A DNA stretch of 47,036 nucleotides, taken from assembly GCA_015058375.1 (NCBI GenBank), contig SVCK01000112.1, positions 1 through 47,036 on the forward strand, given 5' to 3'. Source of the stretch: Clostridium sp. GTDB taxonomy: Bacteria; Bacillota; Clostridia; Clostridiales; Clostridiaceae. The position numbers were made by a program, and so were the translations under genes. The stretch's first letter is position 1, and each line of letters opens with the position of its first letter. Positions 7,950 through 16,121 of the stretch are shown piece after piece. A model generated the notes under the pieces. That model searched no databases and was not told the DNA's origin. It saw only the letters and a program-made list of their open reading frames with translations.

Positions 7950-9455
7950 TTAAAAATTTAGAGAAGATACAAATTTATCAAATGCAGCAAGACCTTTTTC
8001 ATTTCTTTTAAATACGCCAGCGTGACATAAAACTTCTAAAAATTTCAATCCGACCTCTTCTTTTAATATATTTTCAACATTAGATTGATTTATAGAATCA
8101 TATTTATTTAAGATTTCTTTATACCAGTCTGCATGTTTTTCTAAAGATTCATAAGCTGAAATATCATTATCGCCATTTAAAAGATGTTCTTTTATTTCAT
8201 TAAGTTCTATTTTTAATCTTGCAGGAAGTACAGCAAGCCCCATAACTTCAATAAGTCCAATATTTTCTTTTTTTATGTTGTGAACTTCATTATGAGGGTG
8301 GAATATACCAAGAGGATATTCACTACTAGTTCTATTATTTCTTAAAACAAGATCAAATTCATATTTTCCATCTCTTTTTCTAGCGATAGGAGTAATAGTA
8401 TTGTGAGGTTCATTATTGCTTTCGCTTAATATATCAACAGAAGGATCAGAATATTTTTTCCAAGATGTTAATATATAATCAGCTGCATCAATTAATGTAT
8501 TTTTATCAGTACTACTTATTCTTAAAGCAGACATAGGCCATTTTACTCTTCCTATTTTTACATTCTTGAATTTATCTGAATAGTAAGCCTTTTCTATAGG
8601 TGCTTTTTCCATAGCAAAAGTATAATGTCCACCTTGATAATGGTCATGAGAAAGAATTGAACCACCAACTATAGGTAAATCTGCATTTGAGCCAGCAAAG
8701 TAATGAGGAAGAATATCTAAGAAAGTAGCAAGGTTTTCAAAAGTCTTTCTTGAAATCTTCATAGGTGTATGCTCGTTATTAAATAGTATGCAATGTTCAT
8801 TATAGTAAGTATAAGGAGAATATTGCATAAAGAATTTATTGCCATTAAAGTCTAAAGGAATTATTCTATGAGTTTGTCTCGCAGGATGACTAATATTTCC
8901 GGCAAATCCTTCATTTTCTTTACATAAAAGGCATTTTGGATAAGATGTAGATTTCATAAGCTTTGCCTTAGCAATATCTTTTGGATCTTTTTCTGGTTTA
9001 GATAAATTAATAGTTATATCTAAATCACCATAAGAAGTTTTAGTTTTCCAAATGATATTCTTATCAATTCTATCTTTTCTTATATAATTTGAAGCTATGC
9101 TTAAGTCATAGTAATATTTAGTTGCTTCTTCAGGAGAAGAAGAGTATAATTCATTAAATTTAGAGATAACCTCAGAAGGGCGAGGCATTAAGCAATTCAT
9201 TATCTTAGTGTCAAATAAATCTCTTTCAGCAGTTGTATTATCTAAAAGCTTTTTTTCTACTGCATAGTCAAGTATATTTTCTAAAATTTCAGTTGCAGTA
9301 TTAAGATTTTCATCTATTTTAATAAGTTCAAAATTATTTAATCCTAATGTATCTATTAATAAGTTAGAAGAGTAGATAATATCTTCTTTTTGTATTAAAT
9401 TCTTTTGAAGTGCAAAATTTATTAATCTGTTTAATTCATTATTTATATTAATCAT
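7950..9455 (-). CDS. galT: UDP-glucose--hexose-1-phosphate uridylyltransferase (Firmicute class II GalT)
   Basis: Leloir pathway enzyme exchanging galactose-1-phosphate and UDP-glucose. At about 501 residues it belongs to the long Gram-positive GalT type, not the ~350-residue E. coli type. Recognisable segments are CLMPRPSEV, ISHPARQTHRIIPL, the catalytic-region SILSHDHYQGGHYTFAMEK and ITPIARKRDGKYEFDLVLRNN. A TTG at 9461 would lengthen it by two residues, but AAGGTGA lies directly against that codon; the ATG at 9455 has normal spacing. It follows galK by 17 bp and precedes galR by 16 bp. Confidence 0.95.
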   Translation of the reverse strand: MININNELNRLINFALQKNLIQKEDIIYSSNLLIDTLGLNNFELIKIDENLNTATEILENILDYAVEKKLLDNTTAERDLFDTKIMNCLMPRPSEVISKFNELYSSSPEEATKYYYDLSIASNYIRKDRIDKNIIWKTKTSYGDLDITINLSKPEKDPKDIAKAKLMKSTSYPKCLLCKENEGFAGNISHPARQTHRIIPLDFNGNKFFMQYSPYTYYNEHCILFNNEHTPMKISRKTFENLATFLDILPHYFAGSNADLPIVGGSILSHDHYQGGHYTFAMEKAPIEKAYYSDKFKNVKIGRVKWPMSALRISSTDKNTLIDAADYILTSWKKYSDPSVDILSESNNEPHNTITPIARKRDGKYEFDLVLRNNRTSSEYPLGIFHPHNEVHNIKKENIGLIEVMGLAVLPARLKIELNEIKEHLLNGDNDISAYESLEKHADWYKEILNKYDSINQSNVENILKEEVGLKFLEVLCHAGVFKRNEKGLAAFDKFVSSLNF

Positions 9456-9472
9456 AATCAATCACCTTAATT

Positions 9473-10642
9473 TTAAATTAATTTTCTTGTTCCATCTGAA
9501 ATATTTACGACATAGAAGGTAGGAGAGTATCCTATTTTTTTTGTATATTCTTTTGTTACATTTTCAATAAAGTTATCTATATATTCTTCTTTAACAATGT
9601 TTACAGTACATCCTCCAAAACCAGCACCAGTCATACGGGAACCTATTACACCAGGCATGCTTAAAGCAAGAGATACTAAAGTATCAAGTTCAATTCCTGT
9701 AACTTCATAATCATCTCGTAAAGAATTATGAGATTCTATCATAAGTTCACCAAATTTTATAATATTGTTATTTTCTAAAGCAGTGACAGCTTTTAAAGTA
9801 CGTTGATTTTCGTATACAGCATGTTTAGCTCTTTTTACATGAATAGGATTTGAAATACTATTTTTCACTTCTTCAAATTCACTTTCAGTAAGTTCGCCTA
9901 AAGAGTTTATAGGTTTTACTTTTTGAATTTCTTTTAAAGCTGTTTCACATTCAGAACGTCTTTCGTTATATTTTGAATCTGCAAGACCACGTTTTTTATT
10001 AGTATTTCCAATAACTATTTTGTAGCCATCCATGTTAATTTTGCTATATCTATATTTAAGAGTATTACAGTCAAGAAGAATTGCAGAATCTTTTTTACCA
10101 AAACCTATAGCAAATTGATCCATTATGCCACAGTTTACTCCAATAAATTTATTTTCTGCTTCTTGACAGTATTTAACCATATCTAACATATCCAAATCTA
10201 AATTGAAGGTATCTTTCAAAATAACTGCCATTAATAATTCTAAGGAAGCAGAAGAAGAAAGTCCTGAACCATTAGGAATATTTCCGTAAATCAATATATT
10301 AAAGCCAAAAGGGATATTAAATCCATGATCTTTAAAAGCTTTTATAACACCTTTAGGATAGTTAACCCAATTATGTTCTTTTTTATATATAAGATTATTT
10401 AGATTGAATTCTATTAATCCTAAATCTTCAAAGTTTAATGAATGCATAACTATTTTACAATCATTTCGTTTTGAAATAACAGCATATGTACCAAATGATA
10501 GGGCACAAGGAAATACATTTCCACCATTATAATCTGTATGTTCACCAATTAAGTTAACTCTACCAGGAGAAAAGAAAACATTTTCAAAATTGGTTTTAAA
10601 AATTTCAATAAATTTTTTTTGTAAATCTTCTATACTTCTCAT
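9473..10642 (-). CDS. galK: Galactokinase
   Basis: Phosphorylates alpha-D-galactose with ATP at C1, the entry step of the Leloir pathway. This is a GHMP kinase of 389 residues, the usual length. It has the galactokinase signature [15 protein letters not shown] near residues 27-41, the ATP-binding motif [13 protein letters not shown], and the C-terminal [21 protein letters not shown] site stands 8 bases before the ATG. It is the first gene of galK-galT-galR; a LacI-type operator lies 34-49 bp upstream of the start codon. No galE or galM is in the window. Confidence 0.97.
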   Translation of the reverse strand: MRSIEDLQKKFIEIFKTNFENVFFSPGRVNLIGEHTDYNGGNVFPCALSFGTYAVISKRNDCKIVMHSLNFEDLGLIEFNLNNLIYKKEHNWVNYPKGVIKAFKDHGFNIPFGFNILIYGNIPNGSGLSSSASLELLMAVILKDTFNLDLDMLDMVKYCQEAENKFIGVNCGIMDQFAIGFGKKDSAILLDCNTLKYRYSKINMDGYKIVIGNTNKKRGLADSKYNERRSECETALKEIQKVKPINSLGELTESEFEEVKNSISNPIHVKRAKHAVYENQRTLKAVTALENNNIIKFGELMIESHNSLRDDYEVTGIELDTLVSLALSMPGVIGSRMTGAGFGGCTVNIVKEEYIDNFIENVTKEYTKKIGYSPTFYVVNISDGTRKLI

Positions 10643-10675
10643 AATATATACCTCCGTAATTATTGTATATATTTA

Positions 10676-10691
10676 TAGTAACCGATTACTA
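10676..10691 (-). promoter_or_regulatory. LacI/GalR-type operator upstream of galK
   Basis: TAGTAACCGATTACTA is a palindrome of the form TAGTAAnCGnTTACTA with the central CG step typical of LacI-family operators. On the minus strand it lies immediately upstream of a candidate -10 (TATAAA, about 10672-10667), so bound repressor would block the galK promoter. The repressor is probably the galR product of the same operon. Confidence 0.82.
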
Positions 10692-10736
10692 AAGAAAAGT
10701 AAACGTATATTTTTAATAAAATATATTACTAAATAC

Positions 10737-10765
10737 TTGTATTTTAAGTAGATTTAATATATAAT
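10737..10765 (+). promoter_or_regulatory. SigA promoter of the tRNA pair
   Basis: TTGTAT (10737-10742), 17-base spacer, TATAAT (10760-10765), followed 14 bases later by the first tRNA. Confidence 0.85.
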
Positions 10766-10778
10766 GAATCAAGAAGTT

Positions 10779-10862
10779 GCAGATGTGGCGGAATTGGCAG
10801 ACGCACTAGACTTAGGATCTAGCGCCTTAGGCGTGGGGGTTCGACTCCCTTCATCTGCACCA
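10779..10862 (+). tRNA. tRNA-Leu (anticodon TAG)
   Basis: The acceptor stem GCAGATG pairs with CATCTGC, with discriminator A and encoded CCA. The anticodon stem CTAGA/TCTAG encloses the loop CTTAGGA, giving anticodon TAG. A long variable arm (GCGCCTTAGGCGT region) marks a class II tRNA such as Leu. GGTTCGACTCC forms the T arm. Confidence 0.96.
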
Positions 10863-10870
10863 GAGTTCAT

Positions 10871-10944
10871 GCGGGTATCGTATATCGGTAATACTCCAGC
10901 CTTCCAAGCTGGAAAGGTGGGTTCGATTCCCACTACCCGCTCCA
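10871..10944 (+). tRNA. tRNA-Gly (anticodon TCC)
   Basis: The acceptor stem GCGGGTA pairs with TACCCGC, with discriminator T and encoded CCA. The anticodon stem CCAGC/GCTGG encloses CTTCCAA, giving anticodon TCC, and GGTTCGATTCC is the T loop. It lies 8 bases behind tRNA-Leu in the same transcript. Confidence 0.96.
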
Positions 10945-10950
10945 TTTTTT

Positions 10951-10978
10951 AAGATGCTTATTAAAGCGTCTTTTTTTT
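10951..10978 (+). terminator. Terminator of the tRNA transcript
   Basis: AAGATGC pairs with GCGTCTT (one G-T pair) around TTATTAAA, then a run of eight T. Confidence 0.88.
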
Positions 10979-11100
10979 ATATATAAATCTAAAATATATC
11001 GTTTGAAACACAATTTAGCAGTAGTTATTACTTTTGCTTTATATAAATTAAGTAAAATTAGTGATAAAAGATTTGATATGATATAAAGTGGATTAAAATT

Positions 11101-11135
11101 AACCCAACAGTAATTAATATTGTGACTGTTGGGTT
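11101..11135 (+). other. Strong hairpin in the tRNA-HNH intergenic region
   Basis: AACCCAACAGT (11101-11111) pairs perfectly with ACTGTTGGGTT (11125-11135), followed by TGATTTATTTTTAA. It looks like a terminator but no gene precedes it. A possible promoter lies upstream (TTGAAA 11003-11008, 17 bases, TATTAC 11026-11031), so a small RNA of about 100 nt is conceivable. Confidence 0.5.
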
Positions 11136-11151
11136 TGATTTATTTTTAAAA

Positions 11152-11203
11152 CAAAAAATGGAGCTTGTCACTAACGATTTTGAATCGTTAATGCGACAGC
11201 TCC
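11152..11203 (-). terminator. Terminator of the HNH-HTH gene
   Basis: A long imperfect stem, with GGAGCT at both outer ends and the inner arms AACGATT/AATCGTT. On the minus strand it is followed by a T-rich stretch and starts about 11 bases after the HNH stop codon. Confidence 0.8.
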
Positions 11204-11213
11204 TAAAAACTTA

Positions 11214-11618
11214 TTAAAATATATTATCTAGTAAATGCTGTATTTTTAAATCTTCAAGTGTCTCTTCTGAATAAAACTTATTTCCCATAAGCGTAAAAAT
11301 TATATCATCTTTTTTATAGCCTTCTTTGTAAAGTTTCATATTTTTAGTGATTCGCTTAAGAGTGTTTAAAGGTATATTCAAAATTAAACCTAATTCTTTT
11401 GAAGTATAATATTCCTTAGAAAGAATATTATATAGTTTATTCTGTAGTTCTATTTTATATTTAATATCGGTTTCTAAACATCTATGAGGTCCATTCTTAC
11501 CCCTATGATGTTTAGGGCATAGATATTTATAATTTATTTCTATATCAAACCCACCTTCACTTCTATGAATGATATGATGAATATCAGCTTTTTCATTACA
11601 AATCTCACAGAAATACAA
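11214..11618 (-). CDS. Small HNH-type protein with C-terminal helix-turn-helix
   Basis: A 134-residue protein. The N-terminal half has the layout of an HNH nuclease fold: C4xxC7, H14-H15, C34PKHH38, then GKNGPH. The two Cys pairs would bind a structural zinc and the His/Asn residues would form the beta-beta-alpha metal site. Residues about 68-95 (YTSKELGLILNIPLNTLKRITK) read as a helix-turn-helix, so the protein may bind DNA at a set sequence. The start is a TTG preceded by GGGGG with 7-base spacing, and a good promoter lies at 11677-11649. It is monocistronic. There is no toxin, phage or restriction partner next to it, and the function is unknown. Confidence 0.72.
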   Translation of the reverse strand: MYFCEICNEKADIHHIIHRSEGGFDIEINYKYLCPKHHRGKNGPHRCLETDIKYKIELQNKLYNILSKEYYTSKELGLILNIPLNTLKRITKNMKLYKEGYKKDDIIFTLMGNKFYSEETLEDLKIQHLLDNIF

Positions 11619-11648
11619 TAATAAACCCCCTTTATTCCTATATTATAT

Positions 11649-11677
11649 ATTATACAAAAACATATAAAATCATTCAA
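11649..11677 (-). promoter_or_regulatory. SigA promoter of the HNH-HTH gene
   Basis: TTGAAT (11677-11672), 17-base spacer, TATAAT (11654-11649) on the minus strand, about 30 bases before the start codon. Confidence 0.75.
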
Positions 11678-11730
11678 TTTTTTTACAAGAAAATTTTTTC
11701 ACAAAATTATAAAAAATTCCAAAAGATAGA

Positions 11731-11759
11731 TTGAAAAGGTTTAACATAAGAAGTATAAT
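11731..11759 (+). promoter_or_regulatory. SigA promoter of the 224-residue unknown gene
   Basis: TTGAAA (11731-11736), 17-base spacer, TATAAT (11754-11759), leaving a 5' leader of roughly 65 bases. Confidence 0.78.
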
Positions 11760-11832
11760 ATAGGTATAGAATCTGTTAAGACATAATATCTTATATAGTA
11801 TAGAATATTACATATGAAAGAGGGGATTATAA

Positions 11833-12507
11833 GTGAGGCAGCAATATGATTCATTTAAGTATTGGGAGAATATTATAAGTGAACATAAAACTTTAAGAGG
11901 ACATATGTTCATGCACGAATTACCAACAAAAAGAACTTTATATATTCACACACTTATATTCAGCAAAAGTAATGGAATTGATAACATGTATGCTTATTTT
12001 CCAGATGTAAAGTCATTATTAGGCTATATTCAATACTCTTTTTTACAAGAAGCATTTTATAAATGGATATATTGTAAGGATAAAAAAGTAATTGATGTGC
12101 CAGCAAAAACAGCAGATGTAATTGTTAAAGATGGATTTGATGAAGGTCTAATAAACAGACAAACATATAAAATTATGATGGATAGTTATAATAGAGTAAA
12201 AAATATGTGGGGATTATCTAAAGATAGAATTTTAAATGAGTTAATTAGATTTTCTAGAGAATTTAATAAAACTTGGTTTGGAAATAATTCTGAATTTTTA
12301 TATATGAAAATATTTAAAACTCCAGTGGAATTAGGTGAATTTGTTGTTGAATCAACAATGTTAACTAGTAGTGAAGAAGAGTTTCAAAAAAAGGTTGGAG
12401 TTACAATAGAAAGATGGTCTTACATATGTAAGAATGTAAATAAGGATGATAGTATAAATAAAGAATTTAGAAATATACTTCAAAGAAATTTATCAGAAGT
12501 TATTTAA
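11833..12507 (+). CDS. Unknown protein, 224 residues
   Basis: I do not recognise a family. The protein is soluble, mixed alpha/beta in appearance and rich in aromatic residues (for example WENII, YAYFPDVKSLLGYIQYSF, EAFYKWIYCKDKK). It has no signal peptide, no membrane segment and no metal-binding motif. The start is a GTG with AGAGGGG 8 bases upstream; a consensus-like promoter lies at 11731. It stands alone between the HNH-HTH gene (divergent) and ispF (convergent, sharing a terminator). The good promoter and ribosome site argue that it is a real expressed gene. Confidence 0.75.
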   Translation: MRQQYDSFKYWENIISEHKTLRGHMFMHELPTKRTLYIHTLIFSKSNGIDNMYAYFPDVKSLLGYIQYSFLQEAFYKWIYCKDKKVIDVPAKTADVIVKDGFDEGLINRQTYKIMMDSYNRVKNMWGLSKDRILNELIRFSREFNKTWFGNNSEFLYMKIFKTPVELGEFVVESTMLTSSEEEFQKKVGVTIERWSYICKNVNKDDSINKEFRNILQRNLSEVI

Positions 12508-12523
12508 AATATAAATTTTTATT

Positions 12524-12568
12524 AAAAAGAGAAGAGGGTGCTTTAAGTTACACCATTCTTCTCTTTTC
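12524..12568. terminator. Bidirectional terminator between the unknown gene and ispF
   Basis: AAAAGAGAAGA-GGTG and CACC-TCTTCTCTTTT form a long stem with T runs on both strands, closing the plus-strand gene and the minus-strand ispF. Confidence 0.85.
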
Positions 12569-12625
12569 TCAATTTTAGTAAATTATAAAACCTAAATGTA
12601 TAAATAATATTAGAAATGATTTTTA

Positions 12626-13096
12626 TTAATTATTTAATAAGCAAATGCTTTGAGCTGATATACCTTTTTTCTCACCAGTAAATCCAAGACCTTCTTCTGT
12701 TGTAGCTTTAACATTAATATCAGATATAGAAATATTAAGAGCTTTAGCTATATTTTTTCTCATATCAAGAATATATGGTGCCATTTTAGGTCTTTCAGCT
12801 ATTATTGTTGCATCGATATTACATATTTTATAGTTGTTTTCATTGATGAGTTTTCCAACATGTTCTAGAAGTTTTAAACTTGAAATTCCTTTATATTGTT
12901 CATCTGTATCAGGAAAATGTTTACCGATATCTCCAAGAGCGGCAGCACCTAATAAAGAATCCATGATTGCATGTAATAATACATCAGCATCAGAATGTCC
13001 AAGAAGACCAAGATCATGTGGAATTAGAACGCCACCAAGGATTAAATTTCTATCAGGAACTAGACGATGTACATCATATCCCATACCTATTCTCAT
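12626..13096 (-). CDS. ispF: 2-C-methyl-D-erythritol 2,4-cyclodiphosphate synthase
   Basis: Fifth step of the MEP (non-mevalonate) isoprenoid pathway: cyclises CDP-methylerythritol 2-phosphate and releases CMP. The 156-residue length is exact for the family. Metal ligands D8 and H10 lie in GMGYDVHRL, and the third in [14 protein letters not shown]. The C-terminal motif [12 protein letters not shown] is intact. AGGTGA stands 6 bases before the ATG. It is alone here; ispD is not adjacent. Confidence 0.97.
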   Translation of the reverse strand: MRIGMGYDVHRLVPDRNLILGGVLIPHDLGLLGHSDADVLLHAIMDSLLGAAALGDIGKHFPDTDEQYKGISSLKLLEHVGKLINENNYKICNIDATIIAERPKMAPYILDMRKNIAKALNISISDINVKATTEEGLGFTGEKKGISAQSICLLNN

Positions 13097-13471
13097 ATTA
13101 TATCACCTCTTACTTTTTTATATTTTAACATAAAAAAATGGTGATAGATACTTATTTGAACATCTTTCTATTTTTATTATAAGAAAGAGAATTATTTTTG
13201 TTTGTATTAGTTTTATTAAATTTATTAATTATAAATGAAAGTATATTTAATACATTGTATTTAAAGTAACTAACTCTCTTATGATAGAAAATAAAGTCTA
13301 CATATATAATTTTTTTTTTCATAATAGACTCCTTTCAAAAAAACGTATATATTATAATATATATTTTTTTGACTTAAGGTATACAGAAACAGTAATGTTT
13401 TTCTATGATATAATACGATATATAGATAAAATAGTTTATGTTTTGCTAAAAAAGAAAGGATGTTATATAAG
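13097..13471. other. AT-rich intergenic region between ispF and the SigI/RsgI-like gene
   Basis: 375 bases, divergent promoter region for two genes. It contains candidate -10 boxes (TATAAT at 13409-13414) and TTGACT at 13369-13374, but no pairing with ideal spacing that I can defend. An ORF from 13281 overlaps the next gene and has no coding character. I found no remnant of a sigma factor region 2 here, which matters for the neighbouring fusion gene. Confidence 0.5.
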
Positions 13472-14497
13472 GTGGGGGAGTTTAAGAGGAATAAATATAA
13501 ATTTGCAACTATGTCTGTAATAACAGAAAAAGGAAAAGAGATTGATGAATTAAGAGGTAATGAAGTATCTTTATTTACTAAAGAACTATTTTTGTATAAG
13601 GTTTTATTAAGGGATTTAATAGGGCATTTCCCAACGCAGAAAGATAGAAATTTAATTTTAAATATAGCCTATTATATAGTAGAAGAAAGTGAACTATTTG
13701 AGAAGATCGAGGAAAGAAGGGAATTACCTTTAGGTAGAATTGCTAAGAAAACTAAAATTTCTAGAGGATTTTTAGAGATATGGCAAGATTATATAATAGC
13801 TTATATGCTTATAATTTCAAATCCTAATTTTACATATATTCAGGATTATATTAAGATAGAAATTAATGAAGATAATGATTCCAATGTTATTGCTTTAAAC
13901 AATAAAGATGAAGTGTCTCATAGAGGTATTGTTATTCAAACTAATAAAAAGTCAGCTATAATTTTAACTAATTATGGACAGTTTTTTAAGATAAAGAAAA
14001 GTGAAATGGTGGAATTAGGTCAAGAAATTCATGGGTTAGAAAAGAAGAGTGTTTTTCGTTATAAATTTCATATTGTTTTTGGAATTTTGTTCATATTATT
14101 GTTGTGTGGTGCAGCTTACAGAAGTTATGTAAAGGTAAGTAGTACAATTATTTTTACATGCACTTCTCAAGTTAAATTAGAAGTTAATAGTAGTAATAAA
14201 GTTATTTATACATATTCTTCGACAGAAAAAGGTGACGCAATGATTAGTAAAGTCAAACCTTTAGATAAGGATATTGATAAATGTTTAAAAGAGTTTATTA
14301 TTTACGCAAAGGAAAATGAAATGATTCCTAAAGATGGATTTCAAATTGTGATAAGTGGAAAAGCTTTAGGATATGGAGAACTTGATGAAACAGATGAATA
14401 TATTGTAGATAATAATATATCAGCTGAAATAAATAATGCAGGAAATCTTCATAATATACATGAAAGTGTTAAAATAAAAAAAGGTGAAGGAAAATAG
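13472..14497 (+). CDS. SigI-like C-terminal sigma domain fused to RsgI-type anti-sigma domain, membrane anchored
   Basis: About 341 residues in four parts. Residues about 30-125 resemble the C-terminal DNA-binding domain of SigI sigma factors: a helical lead (KDRNLILNIAYYIVEESEL), then ELPLGRIAKKTKISRGFLE and YIIAYMLIIS...YIQDYI. Residues about 151-190 (RGIVIQTNKKSAIILTNYG, then FFKIKKSEMVELGQEI) match the RsgI N-terminal anti-sigma domain. A single membrane helix follows near 199-217 and then an extracellular domain of about 125 residues with no sugar-binding module I can name. Sigma region 2 is missing, so it cannot act as a full sigma factor. The start is uncertain: ATG 13460 lies directly on AAAGGA, GTG 13472 has 11-base spacing, and ATG 13511 is also possible. 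Confidence 0.72.
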   Translation: MGEFKRNKYKFATMSVITEKGKEIDELRGNEVSLFTKELFLYKVLLRDLIGHFPTQKDRNLILNIAYYIVEESELFEKIEERRELPLGRIAKKTKISRGFLEIWQDYIIAYMLIISNPNFTYIQDYIKIEINEDNDSNVIALNNKDEVSHRGIVIQTNKKSAIILTNYGQFFKIKKSEMVELGQEIHGLEKKSVFRYKFHIVFGILFILLLCGAAYRSYVKVSSTIIFTCTSQVKLEVNSSNKVIYTYSSTEKGDAMISKVKPLDKDIDKCLKEFIIYAKENEMIPKDGFQIVISGKALGYGELDETDEYIVDNNISAEINNAGNLHNIHESVKIKKGEGK

Positions 14498-14535
14498 AGT
14501 GAATTCTAAGTGTATGAGTGATTTACTTGGCATGT

Positions 14536-14583
14536 AAAAAAATAGTCTTATTTGATATTTATTCAAATAAGGCTGTTTTTTTA
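14536..14583. terminator. Bidirectional terminator between the SigI/RsgI-like gene and the deacetylase
   Basis: Arms AATAG-CTTATTTGA and TCAAATAAG-CTGTT form a stem with runs of A before and T after, usable from both strands between two convergent genes. Confidence 0.85.
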
Positions 14584-14594
14584 GTTAAATTATT

Positions 14595-15494
14595 TTACTT
14601 TGTATTTAGAAGTCTTTCTTTAAATAATTCTAAGGAATAGTTAGAACTTACGTATATTCTATTTAGCTCAACCTTGTTATTTGTTCTTTTTGCCAAACCT
14701 TTATTTGTAGTAAATGCAAGGGTATAACCAGCAGCTACAGCAGCTTTTTTTGTATTTTCGTTGTAGTTTCCATAAGGATAAGCTATAGAAGTTACTTCTT
14801 TACCTAATATTTTTTCGAGTTTTTCCTTTGAGTCTTTTAATTCTTTTAATTGTTTGTCATAAGAAAGAGAATCTAAATAAACGTGGTGATCAGTATGGCT
14901 AGCTATATCTATTCCATAATCAGACATTTCTTTTAGCTGAGAAGAAGACATATAATAACCACCATTATCTACTTCAGCAGCAATCATAAATATAGTTGCT
15001 TTCATATCAAGTTCTTTTAATATAGGAAAAGCATGAACGTAGTTATCTGTATAACCATCATCAAATGTTATAACAATACTTTTTTCGGGAATAGGCATAT
15101 TATTATTTAGATAATCAGTTAATTCAGATAAAGTTAATGTTGTATATCCTAAATCTTTTACTATTTTAAGTTCTTCTTTTAGTTTTTGTGGAGAAATTGT
15201 TACTTCATTAGGAGTAGTTACTTCCGAATCTGGAAGAACTGAATGATAATATAATACAGGAACTCCAACATCTTCATTTGTTAATTTAACATTTTCAAAT
15301 CTATTTTTTTCTGTAGAATCAGTTGATTGTTTAGTAGAATCAGTATCTTCTGTCGAGATTTCTGTTGAGTTAACTAGCTCATTATCATTATTGACTTTAG
15401 TATTGTGATTAAAAAAGATAAATAGAGTAGCTATAATTATTAAGAAAACACATGACAATAAAGTAATTCTTTTTCTTTTATAGTTTTTAATCAT
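14595..15494 (-). CDS. Membrane-anchored polysaccharide deacetylase (NodB/CE4 family)
   Basis: A 299-residue protein. An N-terminal membrane helix or uncleaved signal (residues about 10-28) is followed by a Ser/Thr/Asp-rich linker to about residue 65 and then a CE4 domain. Catalytic motif 1 is TFDDGY (D135, D136), motif 2 is H190-T-D-H-H194, which with the Asp binds the metal, and AYPYG is at 228-232. Such enzymes remove N- or O-acetyl groups from peptidoglycan or other cell wall glycans outside the cell. The target here is not predictable. An AGGAGG site lies before the ATG. It is monocistronic and upstream is the DnaA-box-rich gap. Confidence 0.9.
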   Translation of the reverse strand: MIKNYKRKRITLLSCVFLIIIATLFIFFNHNTKVNNDNELVNSTEISTEDTDSTKQSTDSTEKNRFENVKLTNEDVGVPVLYYHSVLPDSEVTTPNEVTISPQKLKEELKIVKDLGYTTLTLSELTDYLNNNMPIPEKSIVITFDDGYTDNYVHAFPILKELDMKATIFMIAAEVDNGGYYMSSSQLKEMSDYGIDIASHTDHHVYLDSLSYDKQLKELKDSKEKLEKILGKEVTSIAYPYGNYNENTKKAAVAAGYTLAFTTNKGLAKRTNNKVELNRIYVSSNYSLELFKERLLNTK

Positions 15495-15514
15495 TAATAT
15501 CCTCCTATATAAGT

Positions 15515-15858
15515 TTATTCACAGATATATTACCATAATTAGTACATATAGTACAATTATGAATGAAATTAAAGTTAAAAAATGGATGTAATCCACATAG
15601 TCCACAGTAAGCTGTGGATAAGTTGTTAAAAACTTGTTGATTTTTATGTTGATATCTGTGTATATAATATGTCGTAAATACTACATTGCGTGTAAAAAAA
15701 TGGAATAGAGTGTTGATAAATAAACATTAAGTAATATAAATTGTTGAATATGTTAGAAGAATAGGGGGATGGAGGATGGTGGATAAATTAAAATGTTATC
15801 CACAAAAACTGTGCATAAGTTGTGGATTTTGTGCACAACTATATATGGGTGTGGATAA
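15515..15858. other. Cluster of DnaA boxes in a 627-bp intergenic region
   Basis: Three perfect DnaA boxes (TTATCCACA or its complement) lie at 15613-15621 (-), 15796-15804 (+) and 15850-15858 (-). At least five boxes with one mismatch lie at 15515-15523, 15589-15597, 15711-15719, 15778-15786 and 15810-15818, with weaker ones between. The whole gap (15495-16121) has no coding frame; its right part is very AT-rich. dnaA, dnaN, gyrB, parAB and rnpA-rpmH are not nearby, so this is unlikely to be oriC and more like a DnaA-binding cluster of regulatory or titrating kind. Confidence 0.75.
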
Positions 15859-16121
15859 AAAGATATATACAAGAAGATGTGGTTGAAAATTATAGGGATG
15901 AATTTTTTATGTAGAAAATGAATAATATATTTATTTTATAGTCAAATCAGTACGAAAAATAATAAAAAAATAGAACAAAATGTTGTGAAAATATTGTATG
16001 ATAGTAAGGTAAGTATTATTTAATATTTATATTTGAACAGATGACAAAGTATTCTTTAAAGAATGAGGATTATAAAAAATAAGGCAGATTGGGAAAAAGC
16101 TTTTAAAATAGGGGGATTAGT

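Noticed and set aside
10764-10952. A 62-codon open frame across the tRNA region
   Set aside because: It runs straight through two clear tRNA genes; its translation is a by-product of the tRNA sequences.
13281-13520. 79-codon open frame before the SigI/RsgI-like gene
   Set aside because: It overlaps the start of the better supported gene, has no ribosome site and shows only AT-rich composition.
15495-16121. Chromosomal replication origin (oriC)
   Set aside because: The DnaA boxes are real, but none of the usual origin genes is near, and the AT-rich part next to them has no clear DnaA-trio element. The safer reading is a DnaA-box cluster.
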